Assembly (NCBI RefSeq): GCF_024399315.1
Contig: NZ_CP075170.1
Span: 1,612,001 to 1,676,000 of the forward strand
DNA length: 64,000 nt
Source of the DNA: Chryseobacterium sp. MA9
Lineage (GTDB): Bacteria > Bacteroidota > Bacteroidia > Flavobacteriales > Weeksellaceae
Direction: 5' to 3'
Numbering within the stretch: the stretch's first letter is position 1; each line of letters starts with the position of its first letter. Below the pieces are notes generated by a model. That model saw only the letters and a list, made by a program, of their open reading frames with translations. It was not told where the DNA came from and searched no databases. Position numbers and translations under genes: made by a program. Below, one piece after another: positions 37,166 through 45,510 of this stretch.

Positions 37166-37169
37166 GTGA

Positions 37170-37907
37170 TTAATCAATAATGTAATTAACCAAATCGTAA
37201 AAGTCCCGTCCCAAAATAATTTTTATATTAACGGGATACGATGTATATTTTTTTCCATTTATCTCAATTTCCAGAAACATCTGAATAAGAGAAAATGGTT
37301 TTCTGTGATGAACTGTATGTCTGAATGAACCAGGTCTGGTAAGTGTACCCGATGGATAAAACTCATTGAGCTGTGATCCAGGTTTGAAATAATTAATAGG
37401 ATTAATATCCAGAAGCATTTCTTTAGACGTTACAGGGTATTCGGACATTCTACCCCAGGATATTGCATCTAATAGCTGTTCCCTGTAAAAACCAGCATCT
37501 TTGAATCCGTTCTTGATCTTTTTTTTCTGTTTGTAACGTTTTATAATAATCTTAGGCTTGTATTTATCAATATCCAATTCGTTTGATAATTTTACCTTCA
37601 GATATTTATAACTTACACTTCTGCTGAAAGTATGTACATAATTATCTATTTGCTGTGGTTCGCTTCCGGATTCAGCTTCCAGGTTGATATGCCCCCGTCC
37701 TGATTTTTCAATGTTTCCTGCTCGATAGAAATGATAGTATTTCGCTGTCCAGTCTGCTGATGCTTTTACATCCAGGCCGAAATTAAGCTCATTTAAATGG
37801 AGATAATTATCTATGAATCTGCCAAACTGGCTTTCTGTAGGATATTTACCCGTTTCAAAGTAGGTTTTCAGCTCCTCTCTTGGGGTTAATATATTGTTTT
37901 CTTCCAT
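37170..37907 (-). CDS. FETGxxPTxxQF-module protein, short
   Basis: The 245-aa product starts MEENNILTPREELKTYFETG and carries the shared N-terminal module (KYPTESQFGRFIDN, residues 22-35). The rest is a Lys/Tyr-rich, beta-like region with no recognised domain (KPKIIIKRYKQKKKIKNGF). By position and module it belongs to the particle, probably as a surface or baseplate-attached subunit. Its leader carries two copies of the repeated non-coding element, and a 255-bp repeat follows its stop codon. Confidence 0.6.
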   Translation of the reverse strand: MEENNILTPREELKTYFETGKYPTESQFGRFIDNYLHLNELNFGLDVKASADWTAKYYHFYRAGNIEKSGRGHINLEAESGSEPQQIDNYVHTFSRSVSYKYLKVKLSNELDIDKYKPKIIIKRYKQKKKIKNGFKDAGFYREQLLDAISWGRMSEYPVTSKEMLLDINPINYFKPGSQLNEFYPSGTLTRPGSFRHTVHHRKPFSLIQMFLEIEINGKKYTSYPVNIKIILGRDFYDLVNYIID

Positions 37908-37987
37908 GATATTTTAGTTTTCTTTATTGGCTTATGTTCTTAGTATAACTGCTTTCCGGAGCTGATTACCAGTTGTGACGTACAGTT

Positions 37988-38056
37988 CAAAATTGATTCT
38001 TTTTTTGTTCATACAAAAGTTTTTCACTCTCTTTATCCTGTAGTTGCAGCGAATTC
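37988..38056 (-). repeat. Leader element, locus 2, copy a
   Basis: CAAAATTGATTC, AAAAGTTTTTCAC and TCCTGTAGTTGCAGCGAA match the family consensus. It is 81 bp upstream of the start of the gene at 37170-37907. Confidence 0.6.
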
Positions 38057-38099
38057 TATCCACCTCACAATCAAAAAGTTACCCACTTAACACAAAACC

Positions 38100-38168
38100 C
38101 AAAATTGATCTTTTTTTTCCTATTATTAAAGTTTTTCACCCTGCCTATTCTGTAGTTACAGTAAGTCT
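38100..38168 (-). repeat. Leader element, locus 2, copy b
   Basis: AAAATTGATC, AAAGTTTTTCAC and ATTCTGTAGTTACAGTAAG repeat the element 112 bp from copy a, the same period as at the other two loci. Confidence 0.6.
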
Positions 38169-38339
38169 TATTTTTTATCAGAAGAATTGTTACTTCATCC
38201 ACCACTCACCTGTCTTCATTTCCTCCAGTCAATCTTTACTTCCGCTTCCACGGAATTTGTTTGAAAGTGAAACCGTTACTGGATTAGAAAATCCGGTTTC
38301 GAAAGAATTTCATATTGTATCTGATGGTATTGGACTATC

Positions 38340-40193
38340 CTAAAACATAAATGCCTGAACGATTGAGCAATTAATAGATTTTTGGGTTGTTCCATTGGAT
38401 ACTGCAAGCGACAGAGAGATGGCTTCTGTAGTAGATGTTATGGATTGAATTCTGGTTGTACTACCTACCGTAAGAAATTGGGTATATACATTCCCTTGTC
38501 TCATAATAACAATATTTGCATTTAGCATTATTGCACCAGGTTCTATTTTTGTTGCAGTGGACATTATATTGTTCCAAACTACCATAGATTGATATCCCCC
38601 GCTTCTGAAACTCGAATTTATCACTCTAAAAAAGGAATTATCTGCCAGCGCCAGAGCAGTATTATTTTGAAGCAATCCCAGATACCCATAAAAATCATTT
38701 ACTTCAGTAACTCCAATCCCAGTCATCGAAAGAGATATATTCATTTCTAAATAAAAGTTCGTATTTGCCCCAAAAATTACGTCGCTTTTAGCTGCACCTA
38801 CTATCACATTGGGTTCATAAGCATAAGCTTTATTATTTACATTGGAATTGTACGCAAACATTCCGCCATTAGTTGTAAATACGCTGCCCTCCTGTCCGCT
38901 TGTATAGGTTTTCGTCTCCCATTTTAGATTACTAACATCAATACTATCAATAGTACCTGCTACATTGATTGAGCTGGTAGTTCTGTGAACCTGCGGCATT
39001 GGAGAAGATGTTCTTATAACCAGATTATATTGAGTTCCTGCTTGTAATGAATCTCCATAGACAGAAACAATCATAGATTGGCCACTGGCGATTGTCTGAA
39101 AGCCTAAACAATCTATTTCGCCCACTCCAACAGCATTGGCAACGGGTATGAATCGTATGGAAGTGGACGCCGGATTTATATTTAAATTCAATCCCTGTAA
39201 CACAAGATAGCTAACTACATGATCATTTTTGATAACAGTAGGTGTTATACTATACACATTCAGACTTCCATTAGAATACTGATTATTCCAGTCTGTTCCA
39301 AATTTTTCTTTCTGAGCCAGTGTTAACAGTGATGGCAATTTTAAAAACTCGGAAGCAAAATCTTCTACAGTTAAAACTGTTTTTTTCACCCCTCCGTTAT
39401 CTGTAAATAATAACCGTCTATTGTAAGCCGTAATCTGATTTGCTAAGGTCTCATTATTTTCATCCAAAACATAAGCTTTACTTCTCACTCTTCCGTTATT
39501 TAACTGAAGCATTTCTGTGGGTGAAGTTGTATCTATACCAAGTTTTCCTGTATTATAATAAACATTAGATTCCCGGAAATCACTGCCGTCCCAGTGAAGT
39601 AAATAATTCGTGGCAGGAGCTATTGAAGCGAAATTTGAAGTCTCTCCCAGACCTCGAATAAAGAAATTACCATTATTACCAGGCCTATTCATTTTTTCAT
39701 TCAAAGCGGTCTGGAGCCCTTCCACCATTCCTATGGTAACATTGGCAATGCCGGTTGGCAGATAATTTTTCTTATCTTTCTTTTCACCTCCTTTGAACAT
39801 ATAAAGTGAATAATTCTCTTCACTTATCCGAATGGCAATGAAATCATTATTTTCAAACTTATATGAATCTGAATTGCCTGCAAATTCTGAAATTGTGGTT
39901 TCTACAGCTTCAACAATTGTGGTTAAGCCCAGTGCTTGTATTTTCTCAGCTAAGATATTTCCGTTATTATCTGTATAATCTCCGTGAGACATAAACATGT
40001 TATCAGTCTGATTTTTGGTATAAACATTTCCTAACGGAGAAACGTTTCCCGGCTCATCCACAGTTGCAACATTGGATGGAAGAATAGACTCATCTTTGTG
40101 CCAGAATGAAGACCATGCTTCCCGAAATTGCTCCTGAGTCGGAAAGTCACCTGTTTCGAAGTAACTGTATATTGTTTTTAATGGTATTGACAT
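38340..40193 (-). CDS. Fibre-like protein with FETGxxPTxxQF module
   Basis: The 617-aa product begins MSIPLKTIYSYFETGDFPTQ (module residues 9-35, ending SSFWHKDE). Next come GNVYTKNQTDNMFMSHGDYT as in the docking proteins, then a fibre/chaperone-style segment (LGIDTTSPTEMLQLNNGRVR near 220) and a long Ser/Thr/Asn-rich beta region to the end. It seems to combine docking module and fibre shaft in one protein, unlike the three-gene cassettes. It is likely a short fibre or tailspike of the particle. Confidence 0.68.
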   Translation of the reverse strand: MSIPLKTIYSYFETGDFPTQEQFREAWSSFWHKDESILPSNVATVDEPGNVSPLGNVYTKNQTDNMFMSHGDYTDNNGNILAEKIQALGLTTIVEAVETTISEFAGNSDSYKFENNDFIAIRISEENYSLYMFKGGEKKDKKNYLPTGIANVTIGMVEGLQTALNEKMNRPGNNGNFFIRGLGETSNFASIAPATNYLLHWDGSDFRESNVYYNTGKLGIDTTSPTEMLQLNNGRVRSKAYVLDENNETLANQITAYNRRLLFTDNGGVKKTVLTVEDFASEFLKLPSLLTLAQKEKFGTDWNNQYSNGSLNVYSITPTVIKNDHVVSYLVLQGLNLNINPASTSIRFIPVANAVGVGEIDCLGFQTIASGQSMIVSVYGDSLQAGTQYNLVIRTSSPMPQVHRTTSSINVAGTIDSIDVSNLKWETKTYTSGQEGSVFTTNGGMFAYNSNVNNKAYAYEPNVIVGAAKSDVIFGANTNFYLEMNISLSMTGIGVTEVNDFYGYLGLLQNNTALALADNSFFRVINSSFRSGGYQSMVVWNNIMSTATKIEPGAIMLNANIVIMRQGNVYTQFLTVGSTTRIQSITSTTEAISLSLAVSNGTTQKSINCSIVQAFMF

Positions 40194-40533
40194 ATATTTT
40201 ATTTTAGTGATTTTTTGTTTTAGAATTATAGAATTGTATCATCTATAAAATTTGGTGATGCCTGAGTAATATAGTACTATTGCATAATCAGTCCTTTAAT
40301 TGCAGGATTTGCAATCTTATTGTACATCTGACGTTGTATTTTTTCAACGTTCTTGTCTTTATATGGTTCTGATCCGAAAATGAATATTTAAGTATTCCTT
40401 TGTGGAGTAATGCGGGGATAAGATCTCTTGAGTGTCTTCATTAGCAACCATCTGTTGCCAATCGATGGCTTTTTATACTTTAAAGCTTAAGACCAATCTT
40501 TTTTCATTTCTGTAAATTTTTTCAACTTTGTTA
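40194..40533. other. Intergenic region upstream of the 617-aa fibre gene
   Basis: These 340 bp hold no convincing ORF. The right end (AAGACCAATCTTTTTTCATT...) resembles the left part of the leader elements at 26.3, 38.0 and 42.4 kb, but the GTAGTTGCAG part is missing. A short stem (ACCATC/GATGGC) occurs near 40450. Confidence 0.4.
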
Positions 40534-41397
40534 TTATTTTTCATCTACAGAATAATTACATTCGATTCTTATATTTCTGACTTTTTCTACCTGACCACCC
40601 CACCAGGTCTCCTGGCTTTGCCCGGCGTTTAAGATTCCAGTTGTTAAAAGCGTGTCATGATCCGCATCATACACATTACATTGTATGGATTGATTGATTG
40701 CCCGAAGATCTGCATTATAATAAATATACAAGAAGTCCCATACATCATAATGATCGGTAATAGAGTCTTCAGTTTTGTATTTATCACCCCAATATTGCGA
40801 GTATGCTCTATATTGGATAGGTATTTCAGTTTTATTGATAAACTTAATATTTGTATTGACAATATTTATTTTTTGCTGAATATCTTCTTTATGAATGTCT
40901 ATGGGTACGTTATAATTCTTCAGTTCCCCGAAGTCATACCCATCAGGAATTACAGGCAGATTGTTTCCAAATAATTTACGAACGTAATAGTTATCACCTA
41001 ATTGATAACCAAAACTATAGTATTCGGTTTCTTTTAAATTACTGCCTCCTGTTATTTTTTCTATTGTGATAGTATAAGGGCCACTACCTAATAAGAACTG
41101 TCTTATTGTACCTACTTTGGTAGAATCTCTGATTGTGATTACCTGATCTTCTTCATCATGCGAAGTGATCACAATCTGCATTTCCAAGTCTCCAACGTTG
41201 TTTGCAGAATAGTAAACAAATGCATTATCAATATATGCCATACGATTAACAAAGGCTACCAATTCTCTTTTTGTCTGAACATCTTCCTTATGTCTTAGAG
41301 AATCTATCAGATCCGAGAATTGGTTTTGTGTGGGATGTTTACCTGTTTCAAAATAAGTTTTTAATTGGGCTCTTGGGGTTAGTTTATTTTCTTCCAT
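40534..41397 (-). CDS. FETGxxPTxxQF-module protein, paralogue 1
   Basis: The 287-aa product starts MEENKLTPRAQLKTYFETGK with module HPTQNQFSDLIDSLRHKED. It is a close tandem paralogue of the next gene upstream (41472) over its full length: both have a middle with EYYSFGYQL/EYYNLAYQL and FGNNL, a FINKTEIPIQYR segment, and end in VRNIRIECNYS or similar. The C-terminal part is all-beta in character and has no known domain. The two may form a hetero-oligomer or be alternative subunits on the particle surface. Confidence 0.62.
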   Translation of the reverse strand: MEENKLTPRAQLKTYFETGKHPTQNQFSDLIDSLRHKEDVQTKRELVAFVNRMAYIDNAFVYYSANNVGDLEMQIVITSHDEEDQVITIRDSTKVGTIRQFLLGSGPYTITIEKITGGSNLKETEYYSFGYQLGDNYYVRKLFGNNLPVIPDGYDFGELKNYNVPIDIHKEDIQQKINIVNTNIKFINKTEIPIQYRAYSQYWGDKYKTEDSITDHYDVWDFLYIYYNADLRAINQSIQCNVYDADHDTLLTTGILNAGQSQETWWGGQVEKVRNIRIECNYSVDEK

Positions 41398-41471
41398 GAT
41401 ATTTTATTCTTTGGTTTTCATTTCTCTGCATGTTCTGCCTAGAGTTCAAAAAATCATCTTTTTAGCTTTTA

Positions 41472-42329
41472 CTATTTTACATTCTCATAATAGCTGCATT
41501 CGATTCTTACATTTCTGACCTCATTGATCTGGCCGCCATTCACAGAATTCTGGTTTTGTCCTGCTGATAAATAACCTGTCGTCAAAAGGGTATCATTTTC
41601 GGCATTATAAACTTCACACTTTATGTGTTGATTAATTTTTGTAAGGTCTGCCTTATAAAAGAAGGTCAAATAATCTCCCAAATCATAATGATCAGTAACG
41701 GTATCTTCAGCTCTATACTGATCGCCCCATCCAACGGCTTCTATTCTATATTGGATAGGTACTTCCGTTTTATTAATGAACTTAACATTAGTGTTTAAAA
41801 TGTTTATTTTTTTTCCATAGGCTCCTTTTGTGATTTGTATGGGTAAGCCGATACTTTCCACCTCTCCAAAGTCAAAACCAGCAGAAACTGCATTCAGATT
41901 ATTTCCGAATAATCTGTAAATGGTATAGGTCTGATTTAATTGATAAGCCAGATTATAATATTCCGTTTCTCCCAAATCACCTTCTACGATTTCTTTTACT
42001 TTTATCGTATAAGGTGCACTGCCTATAATATAACGTTTATCTAAAAAGCTTCTGAAATCAGTAGATGAGATCACCTGATCCGGTTCATCATTCGTGCTTA
42101 CCACTATTGAAAATTTTAGATTTCCGACATTATTTGCTAAAAAATTAACGTATAAGTTGTCAATAGCTGCTAAATTATTGGCAAAAATGGCCAGTTCTCT
42201 TTTGGTAAAGACATCTTCTCTAAGTCTTAAAGAATCTATTAAATCCGCAAACTGACTTTCTGTAGGGTATTTCCCTGTTTCAAAATAGATTTTTAACTGG
42301 TCTCTGGTTGTTAGTTTATTTTCCTCCAT
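41472..42329 (-). CDS. FETGxxPTxxQF-module protein, paralogue 2
   Basis: The 285-aa product starts MEENKLTTRDQLKIYFETGK with module YPTESQFADLIDSLRLRED. It matches the protein at 40534 in length and order: FINKTEVPIQYR near 190, DHYDLGDYLTFFYKADLTKI near 220, VRNVRIECSYYENVK at the end. Tandem duplication is the simplest explanation. It is preceded by two copies of the leader element and follows the terminator of the secreted repeat protein gene. Confidence 0.62.
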   Translation of the reverse strand: MEENKLTTRDQLKIYFETGKYPTESQFADLIDSLRLREDVFTKRELAIFANNLAAIDNLYVNFLANNVGNLKFSIVVSTNDEPDQVISSTDFRSFLDKRYIIGSAPYTIKVKEIVEGDLGETEYYNLAYQLNQTYTIYRLFGNNLNAVSAGFDFGEVESIGLPIQITKGAYGKKINILNTNVKFINKTEVPIQYRIEAVGWGDQYRAEDTVTDHYDLGDYLTFFYKADLTKINQHIKCEVYNAENDTLLTTGYLSAGQNQNSVNGGQINEVRNVRIECSYYENVK

Positions 42330-42407
42330 AATACTTTTTTATAAGTTATGCTTCCGGGCATAATTACACTTTGGTTTCAATGATAATTTATGTTATGTTT
42401 TAAAGTT

Positions 42408-42480
42408 CTGAATTCATCCTTTTTTATCCCTGGAAAAGGATTTTAGCCTCGTTACGCTGTATGTGCAGTAACGTTTACTT
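42408..42480 (-). repeat. Leader element, locus 3, copy a
   Basis: AATTCATCCTTTTTTATCCC, GGATTTTAGCCTCGTTACGC and TGTATGTGCAGTAACG form a diverged copy, 79 bp upstream of the start of the gene at 41472-42329. Confidence 0.55.
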
Positions 42481-42518
42481 GTAAGAAACCGGATGATGAC
42501 TTCTTAAGTTTCATTGTC

Positions 42519-42588
42519 CAAAATTCATACTTTTTTTGTTCCTGTGAAAGTTTTTTGGCCCCGCTATTCTGTAGTTGCAGTAGCCTTT
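42519..42588 (-). repeat. Leader element, locus 3, copy b
   Basis: CAAAATTCATACTTTTTTTG, CCTGTGAAAGTTTTTTGGCC and ATTCTGTAGTTGCAGTAG are close to the family consensus; 111 bp from copy a. Confidence 0.65.
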
Positions 42589-42663
42589 CTTTTCCGAATA
42601 AGTAAAATAATCAGGGCAGCATTTTTATTTAATAAAACCTGGTCTGTATCTATAATAAAAAAA

Positions 42664-42686
42664 GCTCAGATTATAAAAATCCGAGC
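42664..42686 (-). terminator. Intrinsic terminator after the secreted repeat protein gene
   Basis: GCTCAGATT and AATCCGAGC pair (one wobble). On the minus strand the stem is followed by a run of T. It lies 50 bp after the stop at 42736. Confidence 0.8.
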
Positions 42687-42735
42687 CTTTTCAGCTTATA
42701 TGCTTAATGCTAATTTATTTTCACATAATTGATGC

Positions 42736-43143
42736 TCAATCCAGTTTAAAGAAGAAATACACTACCGCCGCCCACTCTTTTTTAACTCCTTTTGCATACC
42801 CGATAGTGCTGCGGCTACTATTTTCTACCGTTCCGTCATCTTTGATGTAACCAATGGTGGAATGGCTGCTGTTTTCTACAGTTCCGTCTTCTTTCACATA
42901 GCCCACAGTAGAGTGGCTCTTGTTTTCGATAGTTCCGTCACTTTTGATGTACCCAATAGTGCTTCGGCTTTTATTTTCAACAGTACCATCATTTTTAATG
43001 TATCCCACAGTGGAGTGGCTGCTGTTTTCTATGGTTCCGTCACTTTTAATATATCCTGTGGTACTGTGGCTTCCGGATTCTATAGTTTGGGCACCTACAG
43101 AAATACCAAAGAGCAGGGAACAAAAGAATAGTGTTTTTTTCAT
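42736..43143 (-). CDS. Secreted repeat protein (5-fold beta-flower type)
   Basis: The 135-aa protein has a signal peptide (MKKTLFFCSLLFGISVGAQ) and then seven short repeats of about 16 residues with the pattern SxSTxGYIKxDGTxEN. The last repeat runs into GYAKGVKKEWAAVVYFFFKLD. From memory this is the Bacteroidetes '5-fold beta-flower' family, small repeat proteins likely folding as a propeller-like ring. Its role is unknown. It has its own terminator and a terminator upstream, so it is a separate unit within the locus and may not be part of the particle. Confidence 0.7.
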   Translation of the reverse strand: MKKTLFFCSLLFGISVGAQTIESGSHSTTGYIKSDGTIENSSHSTVGYIKNDGTVENKSRSTIGYIKSDGTIENKSHSTVGYVKEDGTVENSSHSTIGYIKDDGTVENSSRSTIGYAKGVKKEWAAVVYFFFKLD

Positions 43144-43275
43144 ATTTAAGATTTTAATGGATTATTAACTTTGGTTTATTTGATGTATTCAAAAGTATTG
43201 ATTATTCTTTTATGTTGGATCATTAAAATAAAACTGTCATTTATATTTGCTGAAGAGTGAGTTTTATTAAAAGAA

Positions 43276-43305
43276 AAAGCGAAACTTTTCTAAAAGTTTC
43301 GCTTT
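43276..43305 (-). terminator. Intrinsic terminator after the immunity gene
   Basis: AAAGCGAAACTTTT and AAAAGTTTCGCTTT form a perfect 14-bp stem with a 2-base apex, 20 bp past the stop of the gene at 43325. On the minus strand it is followed by TTCTTTT. Confidence 0.85.
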
Positions 43306-43324
43306 AAGCTATTAAATAATTTTT

Positions 43325-44461
43325 TTAAAATTTATCTTTATATTGATTATAAAATTCTAATTGATCTATTAAAACCTCATTAATCTCTGTCCAGCCATGC
43401 TTCTCAGATAAATCAATAGCTGCTTTCCATGCATTCATATTGGGACTTCCAAAATTTACTCCATTCCAATATCCTGCACTGACTAAAGCATCCCAAGCCA
43501 TAACAGGATCATTTAATTCTTCATCTATAGCTTTAGCGGCCTCTATATGCGCATCTCCATTATATGACTTTGAGGATTTAATTATTCTCTCTAATGGCAA
43601 AAATAATGGATGATCTTGCATTTTTTTTGGAAATTGATAAATTCTATCAGGATTCGCAAAACCAATTGTAGTAGTCATTTGTGAATCACTATTAGCACTA
43701 AATTCTGGTAGAATATCTAAAACATACCTCATTGCATCAAAACCATGTGCCTGAATAAAACTTTGCCAGTAAAAATTAGATTTTTTTTGTTCATTTAAGT
43801 CAAACAACGAATGTGAATAAGCCCTTTGAGATAAAGCATTATAAACTCTGATATTCCAGATGCCATAATCTTTTATTTCAAAATCTGGAAGGTAAGATTC
43901 TTTTTCCATCATCAATTGCATCAACTTAACGTATCCTCTTTGCTGTGGAGTATCATAATAATGATTCCAAAAATCCAAGTATACGTTAGGGTAAAATTCG
44001 GAAGGATTTTTTAGATATTTCAATTTATCCTCATTATGTAGATATTCTTTTAAAAACTTCAAAGAATCTAAACTATTAGTATATTCTCTAAACGGTAATG
44101 AAAGTTCCTCCAATAATTGCCAATCATCTAAAATGTATTGGATAAAGTCAGCAGTATCCAACATTCTTAACTGCCCAAAAGATAAAAAATTAGCTAAGTT
44201 ATTTGAAAACAAATAATGGTCCCACCGGTTTCTTAAATAAACAGGAGAATCTAGCAAATTTTTATTTGGTGTTAATTTAATAGCATAGCTATCATACCTT
44301 TCAAAAGAAAAAGGAGCTACATACCATTGCCCTATCTCTAAGATCTTGGTATAAATTTTAACTTCTTCCTGATGACTAAATTCAACGCCTAAAATTGTAT
44401 CTAATCTTTCTTTACCCTCATACAATTCTTTTAAATCCTGGTGTATTTTGTTTAGTTTCAT
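43325..44461 (-). CDS. Putative immunity protein for the eCIS effector
   Basis: The 378-aa product is acidic, aromatic-rich and soluble, with no signal peptide or known domain (MKLNKIHQDLKELYEGKERL at the start; AWDALVSAGYWNGVNFGSPN near 330). Its start overlaps the stop of the toxin frame by 4 bp (ATGA), the arrangement usual for toxin-immunity pairs. A terminator follows directly, so the pair ends this transcription unit. The immunity role is inferred from gene order only; it could also be a loading chaperone for the effector. Confidence 0.5.
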   Translation of the reverse strand: MKLNKIHQDLKELYEGKERLDTILGVEFSHQEEVKIYTKILEIGQWYVAPFSFERYDSYAIKLTPNKNLLDSPVYLRNRWDHYLFSNNLANFLSFGQLRMLDTADFIQYILDDWQLLEELSLPFREYTNSLDSLKFLKEYLHNEDKLKYLKNPSEFYPNVYLDFWNHYYDTPQQRGYVKLMQLMMEKESYLPDFEIKDYGIWNIRVYNALSQRAYSHSLFDLNEQKKSNFYWQSFIQAHGFDAMRYVLDILPEFSANSDSQMTTTIGFANPDRIYQFPKKMQDHPLFLPLERIIKSSKSYNGDAHIEAAKAIDEELNDPVMAWDALVSAGYWNGVNFGSPNMNAWKAAIDLSEKHGWTEINEVLIDQLEFYNQYKDKF

Positions 44462-45510
44462 AAATTAATTTTTTTAACAATATGATTTTCCCATATTTGT
44501 TTTGCTATTGATTCCAATTTATTTAATGCTTTTAAATGTTCAGATTTATCTCCATCTTTATCACTTTTATTAAGGGCTGTGGCTACTGTTTGTAGGCCAA
44601 CAACTAAACCATCCTGATAACTTTTCATTGTGATATCATTAACATCTGATAAGATCTTTCTTTTTTCTTGCTGTAATTCTCTATTAAATTCTCTATTATT
44701 TTTACTATTTCCAGCAAATTTATCAAATAATTCTTGAATTTGATCAGTAGCATCTTTTGAAATCACATCAAACGCTCCTGCTTTATTATCTTGTGATTTT
44801 ATAACAAAACTACCTTTATTTTCCTCTACAAAACTATTTATATCAATATGACCACGTTTTAATAGCAGATATGCCTCTTTAATAAAATTATCCCAATGTG
44901 ATTTCCACATCTGAGCTCGTTTGGCATTCTTTACGCCATCATAACCCATAATTATAATTTGCCTATTTTCTAAAGAATACTTCTCTATATTTCTAGTAAC
45001 ATCTTTTTGTAGTTCTTGACTATGAACAGCCTTATCAGATTCTCTATGTGTATCTTTATGCATTAAAATTGCTGATAAGTTATTTCCGTGGCCGGGGAAA
45101 TTAACCTTTATATCAGCTTCTCTTTGCAAAAGCTTATCGGCTATATCTTGAAAGTATTTATCCTTATTAGGTTCTTCTTTTTCATTTATCTTTCTTCCAA
45201 TATGACCATAAAATTCCTTTATTCTATCCATAAATTTATTCTCGGGCACATGGTGTGATTCTCTATCTTTTCCTTGTAGCGGATGTTTTCCCACAACTAG
45301 TTCTCCAAAAGACTCTGCTTTAATATCAATTTTTTCGGTCTTTCCTTCAGGGTTTACTTTTCCTTCAAAATGTATTGTTTTTACATTCTCATTTTGTCCG
45401 TCAACAACCATCTTAAGAGATTTCATGTCATATTGTTCTTCTATTTCCGGTAGCTTTTTTCTTATTTTTTCGGCATCTTGAGTTTTTTTTAGCATATTCT
45501 TTGGCTGCAT
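44458..45510 (-). CDS. Effector C-terminal toxin frame (HNH-like nuclease), +1 relative to upstream gene
   Basis: The 350-aa frame overlaps the end of the 1026-aa gene by 83 bp. Its beginning (TQDAEKIRKKLPEIEEQYDM) reads as a natural continuation of that protein's NAAKEYAKK. After a short beta region (MVVDGQNENVKTIHFEGKVN) comes a segment KDRESHHVPENKF (residues 81-93) and, 50 residues on, NNLSAILMHKDTHRES (144-159). This is a His-rich pattern like HNH/endonuclease VII-type polymorphic toxins. I infer that the real effector is the fusion of both frames, about 1350 aa. Independent initiation at ATG 45510, preceded by AGGTGG, is possible. Confidence 0.6.
   Translation of the reverse strand: MQPKNMLKKTQDAEKIRKKLPEIEEQYDMKSLKMVVDGQNENVKTIHFEGKVNPEGKTEKIDIKAESFGELVVGKHPLQGKDRESHHVPENKFMDRIKEFYGHIGRKINEKEEPNKDKYFQDIADKLLQREADIKVNFPGHGNNLSAILMHKDTHRESDKAVHSQELQKDVTRNIEKYSLENRQIIIMGYDGVKNAKRAQMWKSHWDNFIKEAYLLLKRGHIDINSFVEENKGSFVIKSQDNKAGAFDVISKDATDQIQELFDKFAGNSKNNREFNRELQQEKRKILSDVNDITMKSYQDGLVVGLQTVATALNKSDKDGDKSEHLKALNKLESIAKQIWENHIVKKINL

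Noticed and set aside
42780..43080. Regularly spaced DNA repeats resembling a CRISPR array
   Set aside because: The repeats lie in frame inside a secreted protein gene and encode a 16-residue repeat; there are no variable spacers and no cas genes.
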